Positions 39,171-47,268 of a stretch of DNA of 64,000 nucleotides are shown here, in pieces. This stretch comes from Streptomyces nitrosporeus (GTDB lineage: Bacteria > Actinomycetota > Actinomycetes > Streptomycetales > Streptomycetaceae). Below the pieces are notes generated by a model. The model was not told the origin of the DNA and did no database searches. It was given only the letters and a program-made list of their open reading frames with translations. Every line of letters begins with the position of its first letter. The first letter of the stretch is position 1. Made by a program: the position numbers and the translations under genes. Location of the stretch: contig NZ_CP023702.1 in the NCBI RefSeq assembly GCF_008704555.1, positions 7,362,001 to 7,426,000 of the forward strand, read 5' to 3'.

Positions 39171-41343
39171 TGAGCGCCACGTACAGATCGCTGGTGCCGT
39201 ACCGGCCGGGTTCCACCACCAGTACGTGGTCGAACTCCAGCCCCTTGGCCTGACGCGGGTCGAGCAGGACCACCGGCAGGGTGAGATCGGGCTCGGCGCC
39301 CGCCGTGACGTGGTCGAGCGGGGCGGCGATCTCCTCGTGCAACTCGCGCGGGGCGATCACCGCCAGACGCCCCTCACCCGGGGTCATCTCCGTGACGGCC
39401 CGGGCCACCGCGCCCGCCAGGTCCCGGCCCGCGTCCCGGATCCACGGCGCCTCGCCGGTGGAGCGCACCGAGCCGGGCGGCTCGAAGGACGGGTCCTCGG
39501 CCCGCGGCACCCGGGCGGCCAGCTCCATGACCTCCGCGGGCGTACGGTAGTTGACCATCAGCCGGACATGCTCGAAGCGGTCGCCGACGTACGGGCGCAG
39601 GATCCGGTCCCACGCACCGACACCCGCCTCCTCGGAGGTCTGCGCTGGGTCGCCGACCAGGGTCAGCGAGCGGGTGGGGGAGCGGCGCATCAGCAGCCGC
39701 CACGCCATCGGCGACAGCTCCTGCGCCTCGTCGACGATGATGTGGCCGAACGCCCAGGTGCGGTCGGCCGCGGCCCGCTCGGCCGCAGTGCGGTGGTCGG
39801 CCTCCTCGTGGCGCTCCGCCATGCGCTCGGCGTCGACGATGTCGTGGGCGGCGAGCACCTCGGACTCCTCGTCCTCGAACTCGTACGTCTCCGACCCCCG
39901 CGACAGCTCCAGCACCCCCTGGGCGTAGGCGATCCGCTCCTGGCGCTCCGCCTCGGCCGCGGCGCGCTCAGCGCTGTCGTCCACGCCCAGCAGTTCCGCC
40001 GCCTCGTCGAGCAGCGGCACGTCGGCGGGGGTCCACCGCCCGGAACCGGGCGCCCGGCGGATCGCGTCGGCGTGCTCCTGCGGTACGTGCACCGGGTCGG
40101 CCAGATAGTCCGCCAGGAAGTCCTCGGGGGTGAGGGCGGGCCACAGCTCACCGATCGCGGCATGCACCCGGGCACTGGCGGCGACCCCCTTGCCGAGCTG
40201 GGCGATGTCGTCGGCGCCCAGGAAGTTCGGGCCGCCGTAGGGGTCGGCCCCGATCCGGTCGGCGAGCTGCGCGGTGAGGGCGTCGATGATCCGGAACACG
40301 AAGTACGGGCGCGCCAGGTTGTGCGGCAGCCGGGTCTCACGGGCCGCTCGCCGGGCCTCACGGGCGATCTCCCGGTCCAGCACCAGGTCGCCGTCGTCGT
40401 GCGGCACGACCAGCGGCGCACCGGGCTCGGGCAGCCGCTGGCGGTCACGTACGGCCAGGGCCAGCGCCTCGGCCATCTCCTCGCCGCCCTTCACCGCGGC
40501 GGCCCGGGGCGTATCGGTTCCGCGCGCGTGGACACCGGGGAAGAGCTCGGCCTGGGTGGCCAGCATGACGCCGGTCTCGCCGAGCGCGGGCAGTACCTCG
40601 CCGATGTACCGCAGGAAGGCGGGGTTGGGCCCCACGACCAGCACCGCGCGCTTGGAGAGCAGCTCACGGTGCTCGTACAGTAGTAAGGCCGCGCGGTGCA
40701 GCGCCACCGCGGTCTTCCCGGTCCCGGGACCCCCCTCCACCACGAGGACCCCCCGGTGCGGCGCCCGGATGATGCGGTCCTGTTCCGCCTGGATGGTCCG
40801 CACGATGTCGCCCATGCGCCCGGTGCGCGCAGAGTTCAGCGCGGCGAGCAGCACGGTGTCACCGCTCGGGTCCTCGAAACCGGTGCGCTCACCGTCCTCG
40901 ATGTCCAGGATCTCGTCGTGCAGTTCCGTCACCGTGCGGCCCTCGGTGGTGAGGTGCCTGCGCCGGCGCAGACCCATCGGCGTATGCCCGGTGGCCAGAT
41001 AGAAAGGCCGCGCGACCGGGGCCCGCCAGTCGATCAGAACGGGCGTGTGCTCGGCGTCGTCCTCCCGAATTCCGATGCGGCCGATGTGATGTGTCTCCCC
41101 GCCGGCCAGGTCGATACGGCCGAAACACAGCGAGCCGTCCACAGCATTCAGAGCGGCCAGCAGCCCCGAGCGTTCGGCGACCCGCACATCGCGCTCCAGA
41201 CGTGCCTGCAGACCGTTCCCCACCGGTGTCAACGCGTCCTCGACGCCTTGGGCGGCGACCCCGCGCAGCGCGTCGACACGGTCGTAGAGCCGGTTGACGA
41301 ATTCCTGCTCCAGCTGCAATTCGGCGTGTTCCCGAGTTGACAA
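39109..41343 (-). CDS. HelD/HelR-type UvrD-like DNA helicase
   Basis: A 744-residue SF1 protein. It has the N-terminal antiparallel coiled coil of HelD proteins (HAELQLEQEFVNRLYDRVDAL), Walker A GGPGTGKTAVALH (about 215), Walker B IIVDEAQELSPMAW, motif III LVGDPAQTS, motif IV-V VMVNYRTPAEV-like and motif VI LYVALTRATQRLG. HelD proteins remove RNA polymerase from nucleic acid; the HelR subgroup in Streptomyces protects it from rifamycins. Whether this is HelR or HelD proper I cannot tell. The start is TTG 41343 with GGGAG six bases upstream. A structured leader precedes it. Confidence 0.9.
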   Translation of the reverse strand: MSTREHAELQLEQEFVNRLYDRVDALRGVAAQGVEDALTPVGNGLQARLERDVRVAERSGLLAALNAVDGSLCFGRIDLAGGETHHIGRIGIREDDAEHTPVLIDWRAPVARPFYLATGHTPMGLRRRRHLTTEGRTVTELHDEILDIEDGERTGFEDPSGDTVLLAALNSARTGRMGDIVRTIQAEQDRIIRAPHRGVLVVEGGPGTGKTAVALHRAALLLYEHRELLSKRAVLVVGPNPAFLRYIGEVLPALGETGVMLATQAELFPGVHARGTDTPRAAAVKGGEEMAEALALAVRDRQRLPEPGAPLVVPHDDGDLVLDREIAREARRAARETRLPHNLARPYFVFRIIDALTAQLADRIGADPYGGPNFLGADDIAQLGKGVAASARVHAAIGELWPALTPEDFLADYLADPVHVPQEHADAIRRAPGSGRWTPADVPLLDEAAELLGVDDSAERAAAEAERQERIAYAQGVLELSRGSETYEFEDEESEVLAAHDIVDAERMAERHEEADHRTAAERAAADRTWAFGHIIVDEAQELSPMAWRLLMRRSPTRSLTLVGDPAQTSEEAGVGAWDRILRPYVGDRFEHVRLMVNYRTPAEVMELAARVPRAEDPSFEPPGSVRSTGEAPWIRDAGRDLAGAVARAVTEMTPGEGRLAVIAPRELHEEIAAPLDHVTAGAEPDLTLPVVLLDPRQAKGLEFDHVLVVEPGRYGTSDLYVALTRATQRLGVLHREPLPASLR

Positions 41344-41376
41344 GACGGCTCCCTGCCGGATATCGTGTTTCTTGTG

Positions 41377-41416
41377 AGGCCCCCGATGCGGGGCCTTTTC
41401 TGTGGGCGCACAGAAA
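41377..41416 (-). promoter_or_regulatory. Two adjacent hairpins in the helicase leader
   Basis: On the minus-strand transcript the first hairpin is TTTCTGTG/CACAGAAA (41416-41397). Immediately after comes AGGCCCC/GGGGCCT (41396-41377), 33 bases before the TTG start. The arrangement could be an attenuator. On the plus strand the second hairpin is followed by TTTT. Confidence 0.5.
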
Positions 41417-41435
41417 CATTTAATGTACGTGACAC

Positions 41436-41467
41436 AATGCCCGGTCCGCAATTGCGGACCGGGCATT
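41436..41467. terminator. 32-bp perfect palindrome, probable terminator
   Basis: AATGCCCGGTCCGCAA and its exact complement, followed on the plus strand by TTTTTG. It lies 32 bases beyond the stop of the phosphatase gene (41499, minus strand) and before the helicase leader. The hairpin itself is equally stable on both strands; the U-run favours the plus strand. Confidence 0.7.
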
Positions 41468-41498
41468 TTTGTCGTCGGGGCGGCAGGGCCCCGGGCGC

Positions 41499-42818
41499 TC
41501 AGGAGGAGCAGACGCCGCCCGGGCACCCCGGGCCCGGGACCCGCAGGACGAGCACGGCCAGGTCGTCGTGCCCGTCCCCGGGATGGTGGTCGGCCAGGGC
41601 GGCGCACAAATCGTCGACCCCGTCCCCGGCGTGCCGGCCGGCGGTCGCCGCCAGTGACTCCAGCCCCCGGTCCAGCGGCTCGTCATGGCGCTCCACCAGG
41701 CCGTCGGTGTACATGACGACGGTACTGCCGGGCGGCAGGGCGTAGGTGTGGTCGGGCCTGGGCATGTCCGCATCCACGCCCAGCGGGATGCCGGGCTCGG
41801 CCTCCAGGTAGAGCACCTGCCCGTCGGGGAGCAGGACCAGGGGCGGCGGATGGCCGGCATTGCTCCAGCGCATGATCCACCCCTCGTACACGGGCTCGAT
41901 GCGGGCCACACAGGCGGTGGTCACGGCGTTGCCGCCGGTGGCCAGCATGATCCGGTCCAGCCGGCTCAGCTCGGTACTGGGGGGCGTACGGCCGTCGAAC
42001 GACAGGGCCCGCAGCATGTTGCGGATCTGCGACATCGAAGCGGCGGCCTCCAGGTCATGGCCGATGACGTCCCCGATGACCGCCACACAGGAACCGTCCT
42101 CCAGTTTGAAGGCGTCGTACCAGTCACCGCCCAGATGCCCCGGCGCGTTCGCCGGCCGGTAGATGGTGCACGCCTGGAAGGGGCCGAGGTCCAGCAGCCG
42201 GGGGAGCAGCAGACGCTGGAACTGCTCACTGCTGCCGCGCACCTGCTGGTACAGGCGCGCGTTCTCGATCGCCACGCCCGCCGTGCCCGCGAGCGCCCGG
42301 ATCACCCCCTCGTCGTGCTCGTCGAACGGCTTCCCGTCCCGCCGGCCGGACAGGTAGAGGTTGCCGTAGACCCGCCCGCGGACGGAGATCGCGACCCCCA
42401 GCAGAGTCCGCATCGGCGGATGCCCGGGCGGGAAACCCGCCGATTCCGGATGCCGGCCGATGTCGCTCACCCGGAGGGGCTCCGGGTGGTGGATCAGGTG
42501 CCCGAGCAGCCCGCGGCCCCGGGGGAGCTCCACCCCGGACAGGTTCCTCAGCTCCACCGAGCTGAGCCCGAGGGGGATGAACTCCGAGAGGAACTCCCCG
42601 CTCTCGTCCAGCACGCCCAGCGCCCCGTAGCGCGCCCCGGCCATGTCCATCGCCGTACGGACGATCCGCCGCAGCACCGCCGGGAGCTCCAGCTCGCTGC
42701 TGATGCCGAGGACGGCCTCCAGCAGTGCCTGCAGGCTCCGCTGCGCGCGGGCCAGGGCGTGCATCTGCTCACCGATCCGGTCCAGGTCCGAACTGAGCGG
42801 CAGGTTCAGCAAGGACAT
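41499..42818 (-). CDS. GAF-domain PP2C/SpoIIE-type serine phosphatase
   Basis: A 439-residue signalling protein. Residues about 30-200 form a GAF domain (LPAVLRRIVRTAMDMAGARY, GVAISVRGRVYGNLYLSG, AGVAIENARLY). The C-terminal SpoIIE-type PPM phosphatase has GHLGGDWYDAF, GDVIGHDLEAA, MRWSNAGHPPPL, YTDGLVER and DGHDDLAVLVLR, so the metal-binding Asp residues are present. Such proteins dephosphorylate anti-sigma-factor antagonists. No PAS or RsbW kinase domain is fused. I use ATG 42818 with GAAGG eight bases upstream; GTG 42866 is an alternative. Confidence 0.93.
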   Translation of the reverse strand: MSLLNLPLSSDLDRIGEQMHALARAQRSLQALLEAVLGISSELELPAVLRRIVRTAMDMAGARYGALGVLDESGEFLSEFIPLGLSSVELRNLSGVELPRGRGLLGHLIHHPEPLRVSDIGRHPESAGFPPGHPPMRTLLGVAISVRGRVYGNLYLSGRRDGKPFDEHDEGVIRALAGTAGVAIENARLYQQVRGSSEQFQRLLLPRLLDLGPFQACTIYRPANAPGHLGGDWYDAFKLEDGSCVAVIGDVIGHDLEAAASMSQIRNMLRALSFDGRTPPSTELSRLDRIMLATGGNAVTTACVARIEPVYEGWIMRWSNAGHPPPLVLLPDGQVLYLEAEPGIPLGVDADMPRPDHTYALPPGSTVVMYTDGLVERHDEPLDRGLESLAATAGRHAGDGVDDLCAALADHHPGDGHDDLAVLVLRVPGPGCPGGVCSS

Positions 42819-43004
42819 GTAGGGAACCTTCGGGGAGGACTGCCTCTCCTCGTCCTCCTCGCCCACCGTGCGCTCCGCTCATCGGCCCGCGGGACGGACC
42901 GTCCGGCACGCCCCGCGGCCATGGGAACACGAGCGGGGGGCGGCGTTGTCGCACGGGTGCTCCGGGTGGGCCACATGGCGCACAAGTGCGACTCGATGGG
43001 GGGC

Positions 43005-44174
43005 ATGAGCGAGAATCCCGGTATGCCGATCACCCCCCGCGCCCTCAACCGGTCCACACTTGCCCGGCAGTTGCTGCTGCGCCGCGAGCCGATCGGCCCG
43101 GAGGAAGCCCTGCGGAGGGTGGTGGCGCTCCAGGCCCAGCAGCCGGCCTCTCCCTACATCGCCCTGTGGAACCGTGTCGAGGGCTTCGACCCCGCCGTTC
43201 TGGACAGGGCGGTGAGGGACCGACGGGCCGTCAGATCGACACTGATGCGCCTCACCCTGCACCTGGTGCACACCGAGGACTACCGGCCGTTCCGGGAGGC
43301 GATGGAACCGGTGCTGCGCGGCTCCCGGCTGGGCGACGCGCGCTTCCGGGCGTCCGGCCTCACGGCCGACGACGTGCGGGCCCTGCTCCCGGGGCTCCTG
43401 CGCTACGCCGAACAGGACCGCAGCGCCGAGGAGTTGCGGGGCATGCTGGCCGAACTCACCGGAGCGCCGATGGAGTCCGCGGCCTGGCGGATGCTCCGGC
43501 AGTACGCCCCCCTGTGGCACGCGCCGGCCGGCGGCCCCTGGTCCTTCGGCACCCGGCAGTCGTACGCGGCGGCCGCCGGGGGATTCGTCCCGCGTACGGA
43601 CCCGGGCGCCGCCGCCGAGGGACTCCGGACGATGCTCCTGCGCTACCTCCAGGGCTTCGGGCCCGCCACCGTCGCCGACATGGCGCAGTTCGCGATGGTC
43701 CCGCAGAACCGGGTCCGGCCGGCGCTCCAGGCGCTCGGCGACCGGATCGAGCGGCTGGAGGGGCCCGGGGGCGCGGTGCTCCACGACCTCCCCGGAGCCC
43801 CGCGCCCCGACCCCGGGACCCCCGCGCCTCCCCGGCTGATGGCGATGTGGGACAGCACCCTGCTGGTGTACGCCGACCGGAGCCGCGTCATACCGCCCGC
43901 CTACCGCAAGACCGTGATCCGGGTCAACGGCGACGTCCTGCCCACCGTGCTCGTCGACGGGTACGTGGCCGGGGTGTGGCGGCCCCGGGGCACGGCGGTC
44001 GAGGTCGGCGCGTTCCACCCGCTGCCCGAGGAGACCTGGCGGGCACTGGAACCGGAGGCCCGGTCGCTGGCGGCACTGCTCGCCGGCCGCGATCCCGCGG
44101 CCTACCGGCGGTACGACCACTGGTGGACCAAGGGGATACCCGCCGCCGAGGTCCGGCTGCTGGCGGCGGACTGA
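43005..44174 (+). CDS. Winged-helix protein of the AlkZ/YcaQ (HTH_42) DNA glycosylase family
   Basis: A 389-residue protein. ALQAQQPASPYIALWNRV near residue 40 contains the Q-x-Q motif of AlkZ-type glycosylases, followed by the HTH_42 arrangement (RSTLMRLTLHLVHTEDY, LRYLQGFGPATVADMAQF, PAYRKTVIRVNGDVLPTVLVDG). Members unhook interstrand crosslinks or excise alkylated purines; some protect antibiotic producers from their own DNA-damaging product. No biosynthetic cluster is seen here, so a general repair role is more likely. Start options are ATG 43005 and ATG 43023. Confidence 0.85.
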   Translation: MSENPGMPITPRALNRSTLARQLLLRREPIGPEEALRRVVALQAQQPASPYIALWNRVEGFDPAVLDRAVRDRRAVRSTLMRLTLHLVHTEDYRPFREAMEPVLRGSRLGDARFRASGLTADDVRALLPGLLRYAEQDRSAEELRGMLAELTGAPMESAAWRMLRQYAPLWHAPAGGPWSFGTRQSYAAAAGGFVPRTDPGAAAEGLRTMLLRYLQGFGPATVADMAQFAMVPQNRVRPALQALGDRIERLEGPGGAVLHDLPGAPRPDPGTPAPPRLMAMWDSTLLVYADRSRVIPPAYRKTVIRVNGDVLPTVLVDGYVAGVWRPRGTAVEVGAFHPLPEETWRALEPEARSLAALLAGRDPAAYRRYDHWWTKGIPAAEVRLLAAD

Positions 44175-44376
44175 AACACCCGCCCGGCACCGCCGGCCCC
44201 CGGCCCCGGGCAGCGCACGCCGCGGCCCGGAGCCCCCAACCCCCCTGCCGCGGGAGCGGGTTCACGCCGCCACCTGGGGCGACCGGCCCTGCGATATGCT
44301 GGCGCACACGTGTGAAGCCGTCGACCAGGGACGCCGGCGCGAGCGGTATCCGGGCACCGGAAGGGAGACGGCGGAG

Positions 44377-45018
44377 ATGGCGGGCCTGCGCGCCGCACAG
44401 AAGGAGATGACGCGGAAGCTCCTCCTCGCCACGGCGATGGAGCTCTTCCAGGCCCAGGGATACGCCGCGACGACGGTCAACGACATCGCCACGGCCGCCG
44501 AGACGACACGGGTGACCTTCTACGCCTACTTCCAGTCACGCAGCGACCTGGCACGCGCCCTGATCGGCGAACTGAACGAGATCCTCGGCCGGGGCGCGTC
44601 CGCCCGGCACGGCTCGACCGCCGGCGGCCTGGTCTCGGCCGTCGAACAGGGCACGTACGCCTCGCTCGCCGCCTGGCTCGGCGAGCGGGCGGAGCAGTGG
44701 GACACGATCCGCCCCTACATGAACATCACCATCGAGGCGTCGGTCGTCGACCCGGAACTGCGCGGGCTGGTCGACGAGTGGTTCGAGGAGGTCATCGCCG
44801 ACATCGAGGAGGGCCTCGAACAGGCGGGGCGCTTCGACCCGGAGGTCCGGCACACCCGTGCCGTGCTCGCCTTCGCCCAGCTGCACCACGTGGCGCAGCA
44901 CTGGCGCGAGGGCCGCTGGAACATCGAGCGCGACCGGCTGGTGTCGGTGCTCACCGAGAGCTGGACGGCCCTGCTGGCCGACAGCGGCACCGCGGCGGAA
45001 CCGCCCGCCGAGGACTGA
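44377..45018 (+). CDS. TetR-family transcriptional regulator
   Basis: A 213-residue regulator. The N-terminal HTH is TRKLLLATAMELFQAQGYAA, TVNDIATAAETTRVTFYAYF; the C-terminal helical ligand domain is undetermined. ATG 44377 has GGGAGA eight bases upstream. The flavin-dependent oxidoreductase gene follows in the same direction after 134 bases and may be its target. A palindrome CACACGTGTG at 44308-44317 lies upstream and could be part of an autoregulatory site. Confidence 0.9.
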   Translation: MAGLRAAQKEMTRKLLLATAMELFQAQGYAATTVNDIATAAETTRVTFYAYFQSRSDLARALIGELNEILGRGASARHGSTAGGLVSAVEQGTYASLAAWLGERAEQWDTIRPYMNITIEASVVDPELRGLVDEWFEEVIADIEEGLEQAGRFDPEVRHTRAVLAFAQLHHVAQHWREGRWNIERDRLVSVLTESWTALLADSGTAAEPPAED

Positions 45019-45152
45019 CCGCCCGCCGCGCGGCCCGTTCCGCCGTCGGCCGGCCCCGCAGTCGGCCGGTCCCGCCGCGGGGCACGCGGGACAGCGGCGC
45101 CCGGGTGCCGCCGGGCCGGGAATCCGTACACCGGCAGCGCGTTGACCAAAGG

Positions 45153-46205
45153 GTGAGCCCTTTCTCCGCACCTCTCCGGTTCTCCTTCCTCGACCGCTCC
45201 CGTACCCGGCAGGGGCACGACGCCCCCCAGGCGCTGCGGGACACCGTCGCACTGGCCCGCACGGTCGAGGACCTCGGCTACCACCGCTTCTGGGTCTCCG
45301 AGCACCACTCGGTGCCCGGGGTGGCCGGCTCGGCGCCGACCGTGCTGGCCGCGGCGGTCGCCGCCGCGACCTCCACCGTCCGCGTCGGCACCGGAGGGGT
45401 GATGCTCCCCAACCACCGGCCGTTCGTCGTGGCCGAGCAGTTCGGGGTGCTCGCCTCCCTCTTCCCCGGCCGGATCGACATGGGGCTGGGGCGCTCCGTC
45501 GGATTCACCGACGGGGTGCGCAAGGCGCTGGGCCGGGACAAACAGGACGCGCGGGCGTTCGCCGGGCAGCTCGCCGAACTGCTGGGCTGGCTGGACGGCA
45601 CCCAGCAGGCCCACCCCGGGGTGCACGCCCGGCCCGCGGAGGGCCTGCGGATCCCCCCGTACGTCCTGGCCACCGGTGAGGGCGCCGCCCTCGCGGCCGC
45701 CGCCGGACTCCCCCTGGTCGTCGGCGACCTCCGCACCCGCGAGAAGCTGGTACGCGCCGTCGACGGGTACCGGACGGCGTTCCGTCCGTCCGCCTGGGCC
45801 GACGAGCCCTATGTGATCGTCTCGGGAACCGTGGCCGTCGCCGGGAGCGAGGAGGAGGCCCGCAGGCTCCTGCTCCCCGAGGCATGGGCCATGGCGTACT
45901 CCCGCACCCACGGCACGTTCCCGCCGCTCGCCCCCGCCGGGGAGATCGAGAACAGGACCATGACGGACCGGGAACGCGGCTTCTTCGAGAGCGGTCTGCG
46001 CGGCCACCTGGCGGGGACCGGGGACCGGGTGGCCGCCGGGCTGGAACAGCTGGTGGAGGAGACCGGCGCCGACGAGGTCATGGTCACGACGAGCACCCAC
46101 GACCGCGCCGCCCTCGTGGACTCCCTGACCCGGCTGGCCCGCCTGGCAGGGCTCACGGCGCCCGGCACCACCGCACCGGAGGGAGGCGTTCACTCACGCG
46201 GATAG
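45153..46205 (+). CDS. LLM-class (luciferase-like) flavin-dependent oxidoreductase
   Basis: A 350-residue TIM-barrel bacterial luciferase-like monooxygenase of the YhbW/MsnO8 type: RFWVSEHHSVPGVAGSAP, VGTGGVMLPNHRPFVVAEQF and LFPGRIDMGLGRSVGFTDG near the N-terminus. It uses FMN (or F420) to oxidise an unknown substrate. GTG 45153 is the likely start because the family begins near PFSAPLRFSFLDRS; the frame is open further upstream but overlaps the tetR end. Its last 16 bases overlap the end of the next, convergent gene. Confidence 0.88.
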   Translation: MSPFSAPLRFSFLDRSRTRQGHDAPQALRDTVALARTVEDLGYHRFWVSEHHSVPGVAGSAPTVLAAAVAAATSTVRVGTGGVMLPNHRPFVVAEQFGVLASLFPGRIDMGLGRSVGFTDGVRKALGRDKQDARAFAGQLAELLGWLDGTQQAHPGVHARPAEGLRIPPYVLATGEGAALAAAAGLPLVVGDLRTREKLVRAVDGYRTAFRPSAWADEPYVIVSGTVAVAGSEEEARRLLLPEAWAMAYSRTHGTFPPLAPAGEIENRTMTDRERGFFESGLRGHLAGTGDRVAAGLEQLVEETGADEVMVTTSTHDRAALVDSLTRLARLAGLTAPGTTAPEGGVHSRG

Positions 46206-46381
46206 ATGTCACCGCTCGCCATCCAGCTGACCTGCTCGCTCTGCGCCTCCAGCCGGTCGGCCCGGTCCTGGAGGCGCTCGCGTTCCTCGGGATCCGAGGT
46301 GTGCGCGGCGCTGTCCTTGAGTTCCCTGGCCTTGTCGCGCATCTTCCGCGCGCGCCCGTGCAGCTCGTCCGACTCGCTCAT
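46190..46381 (-). CDS. Small highly charged helical protein
   Basis: A 63-residue protein, MSESDELHGRARKMRDKARE... ending in GDIYPRE. It is almost entirely charged alpha-helix with heptad-like spacing. Small proteins of this look are common near stress genes in actinobacteria; function unknown. ATG 46381 has GGGAG six bases upstream. It overlaps the LLM-oxidoreductase end by 16 bases on the opposite strand. Confidence 0.7.
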   Translation of the reverse strand: MSESDELHGRARKMRDKARELKDSAAHTSDPEERERLQDRADRLEAQSEQVSWMASGDIYPRE

Positions 46382-46502
46382 GATCACTCCCTGGGGCCGT
46401 ACGGAGCGGACACCTCCACGGAACCAGCCCCGCGGGGGTGTCCGCATCCCGGGAGGGGAGCGCCGGGGCCACAGGTGACCGGCGCCCCCGCCCGGAGTAC
46501 GG

Positions 46503-47129
46503 TCACCCCTGTTCGAAGCGGGAGACGTCCCCCGCGCCCCGGCGCACGATCTCCGGCTCGCCACCGGAGAAGTCGATCACCGTGGTCGGCTCCGTACCGC
46601 AGTCACCGGAGTCCAGGACCACGTCGACGACATGGTCGAGACGCTCCTTGATCTCCCAGCCCTGCGTCAGCGGCTCCTCCTCGTCGGGCAGCAGCAGCGT
46701 GCTGGAGAGCAGGGGCTCACCCAGCTCCGCCAGGAGCGCCTGGGCGACGGCATGGTCGGGGATGCGGACACCGACCGTCTTCTTCTTGGGGTGCAGCAGC
46801 TGCCGCGGCACCTCCCTGGTGGCCGGCAGGATGAACGTGTACCGGCCGGGCGTCGCCGCCCTCAGCGCGCGGAACACGTCGTTGTCGATCTGTACGAACT
46901 GGCCGAGCTGGGCGAAGTTCTGGCACATCAGGGTGAAGTGATGGCGCTCGTCGAGGTGCCGGACGGCCCTGATCCGGTCGAGCCCCTCACGGCTGCCCAG
47001 TCTGCACCCGAGGGCGTAGCAGGAGTCCGTCGGGTAGGCCACCAGCGCGTCGGACCGGATGCTCGCGGCCACACCGCTGATCGTCCGCGGCTGGGGGTTC
47101 TCGGGGTGTACGTCGAAATACTTCGCCAT
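46503..47129 (-). CDS. Sua5/YciO/YrdC-domain protein (threonylcarbamoyl-AMP synthase-like)
   Basis: A 208-residue YrdC-fold protein: YFDVHPENPQPRTI, LVAYPTDSCYALGC, RHLDERHHFTLMCQNFAQL, PGRYTFILPATREVPRQLLH and KKKTVGVRIPDHAV. The start (MAKYFDVHPENPQ) and the KKK-T-x-G-x-R-x-P block are those of the YciO subgroup, related to TsaC/Sua5, which makes threonylcarbamoyl-AMP for tRNA t6A. YciO members may have other roles. No Sua5 C-terminal domain. Start ATG 47129. Confidence 0.92.
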   Translation of the reverse strand: MAKYFDVHPENPQPRTISGVAASIRSDALVAYPTDSCYALGCRLGSREGLDRIRAVRHLDERHHFTLMCQNFAQLGQFVQIDNDVFRALRAATPGRYTFILPATREVPRQLLHPKKKTVGVRIPDHAVAQALLAELGEPLLSSTLLLPDEEEPLTQGWEIKERLDHVVDVVLDSGDCGTEPTTVIDFSGGEPEIVRRGAGDVSRFEQG

Positions 47130-47218
47130 CCGCCGAGTCTAACGGCCCCACCTGCGGCAGAGCGCGAAGCGGCGGCGCCGCAACCCTCGGCCGCACCCCG
47201 GCGGACCCGGCGCACGGC

Positions 47219-47258
47219 GCCGCGCCCCGGCCCCCGGGCGGGAGCGCCGGGGCGCGGC
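47219..47258 (-). terminator. Hairpin terminator after the ferredoxin reductase gene
   Basis: GCCGCGCCCCGGC pairs perfectly (13 bp) with GCCGGGGCGCGGC around a 14-base loop, starting ten bases past the stop at 47269. No U-run. Confidence 0.8.
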
Positions 47259-47268
47259 ACCGGGAGGC

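Noticed and set aside
41377..41400. Rifamycin-associated element (RAE) upstream of the HelD/HelR-type helicase
   Set aside because: The inverted repeat here runs GGCCCC...GGGGCC with a short loop. The published RAE, as I recall it, begins GGGG and ends CCCC with a CTTGCGGCAAG-like centre. They do not match, so rifamycin induction by RAE is not supported.
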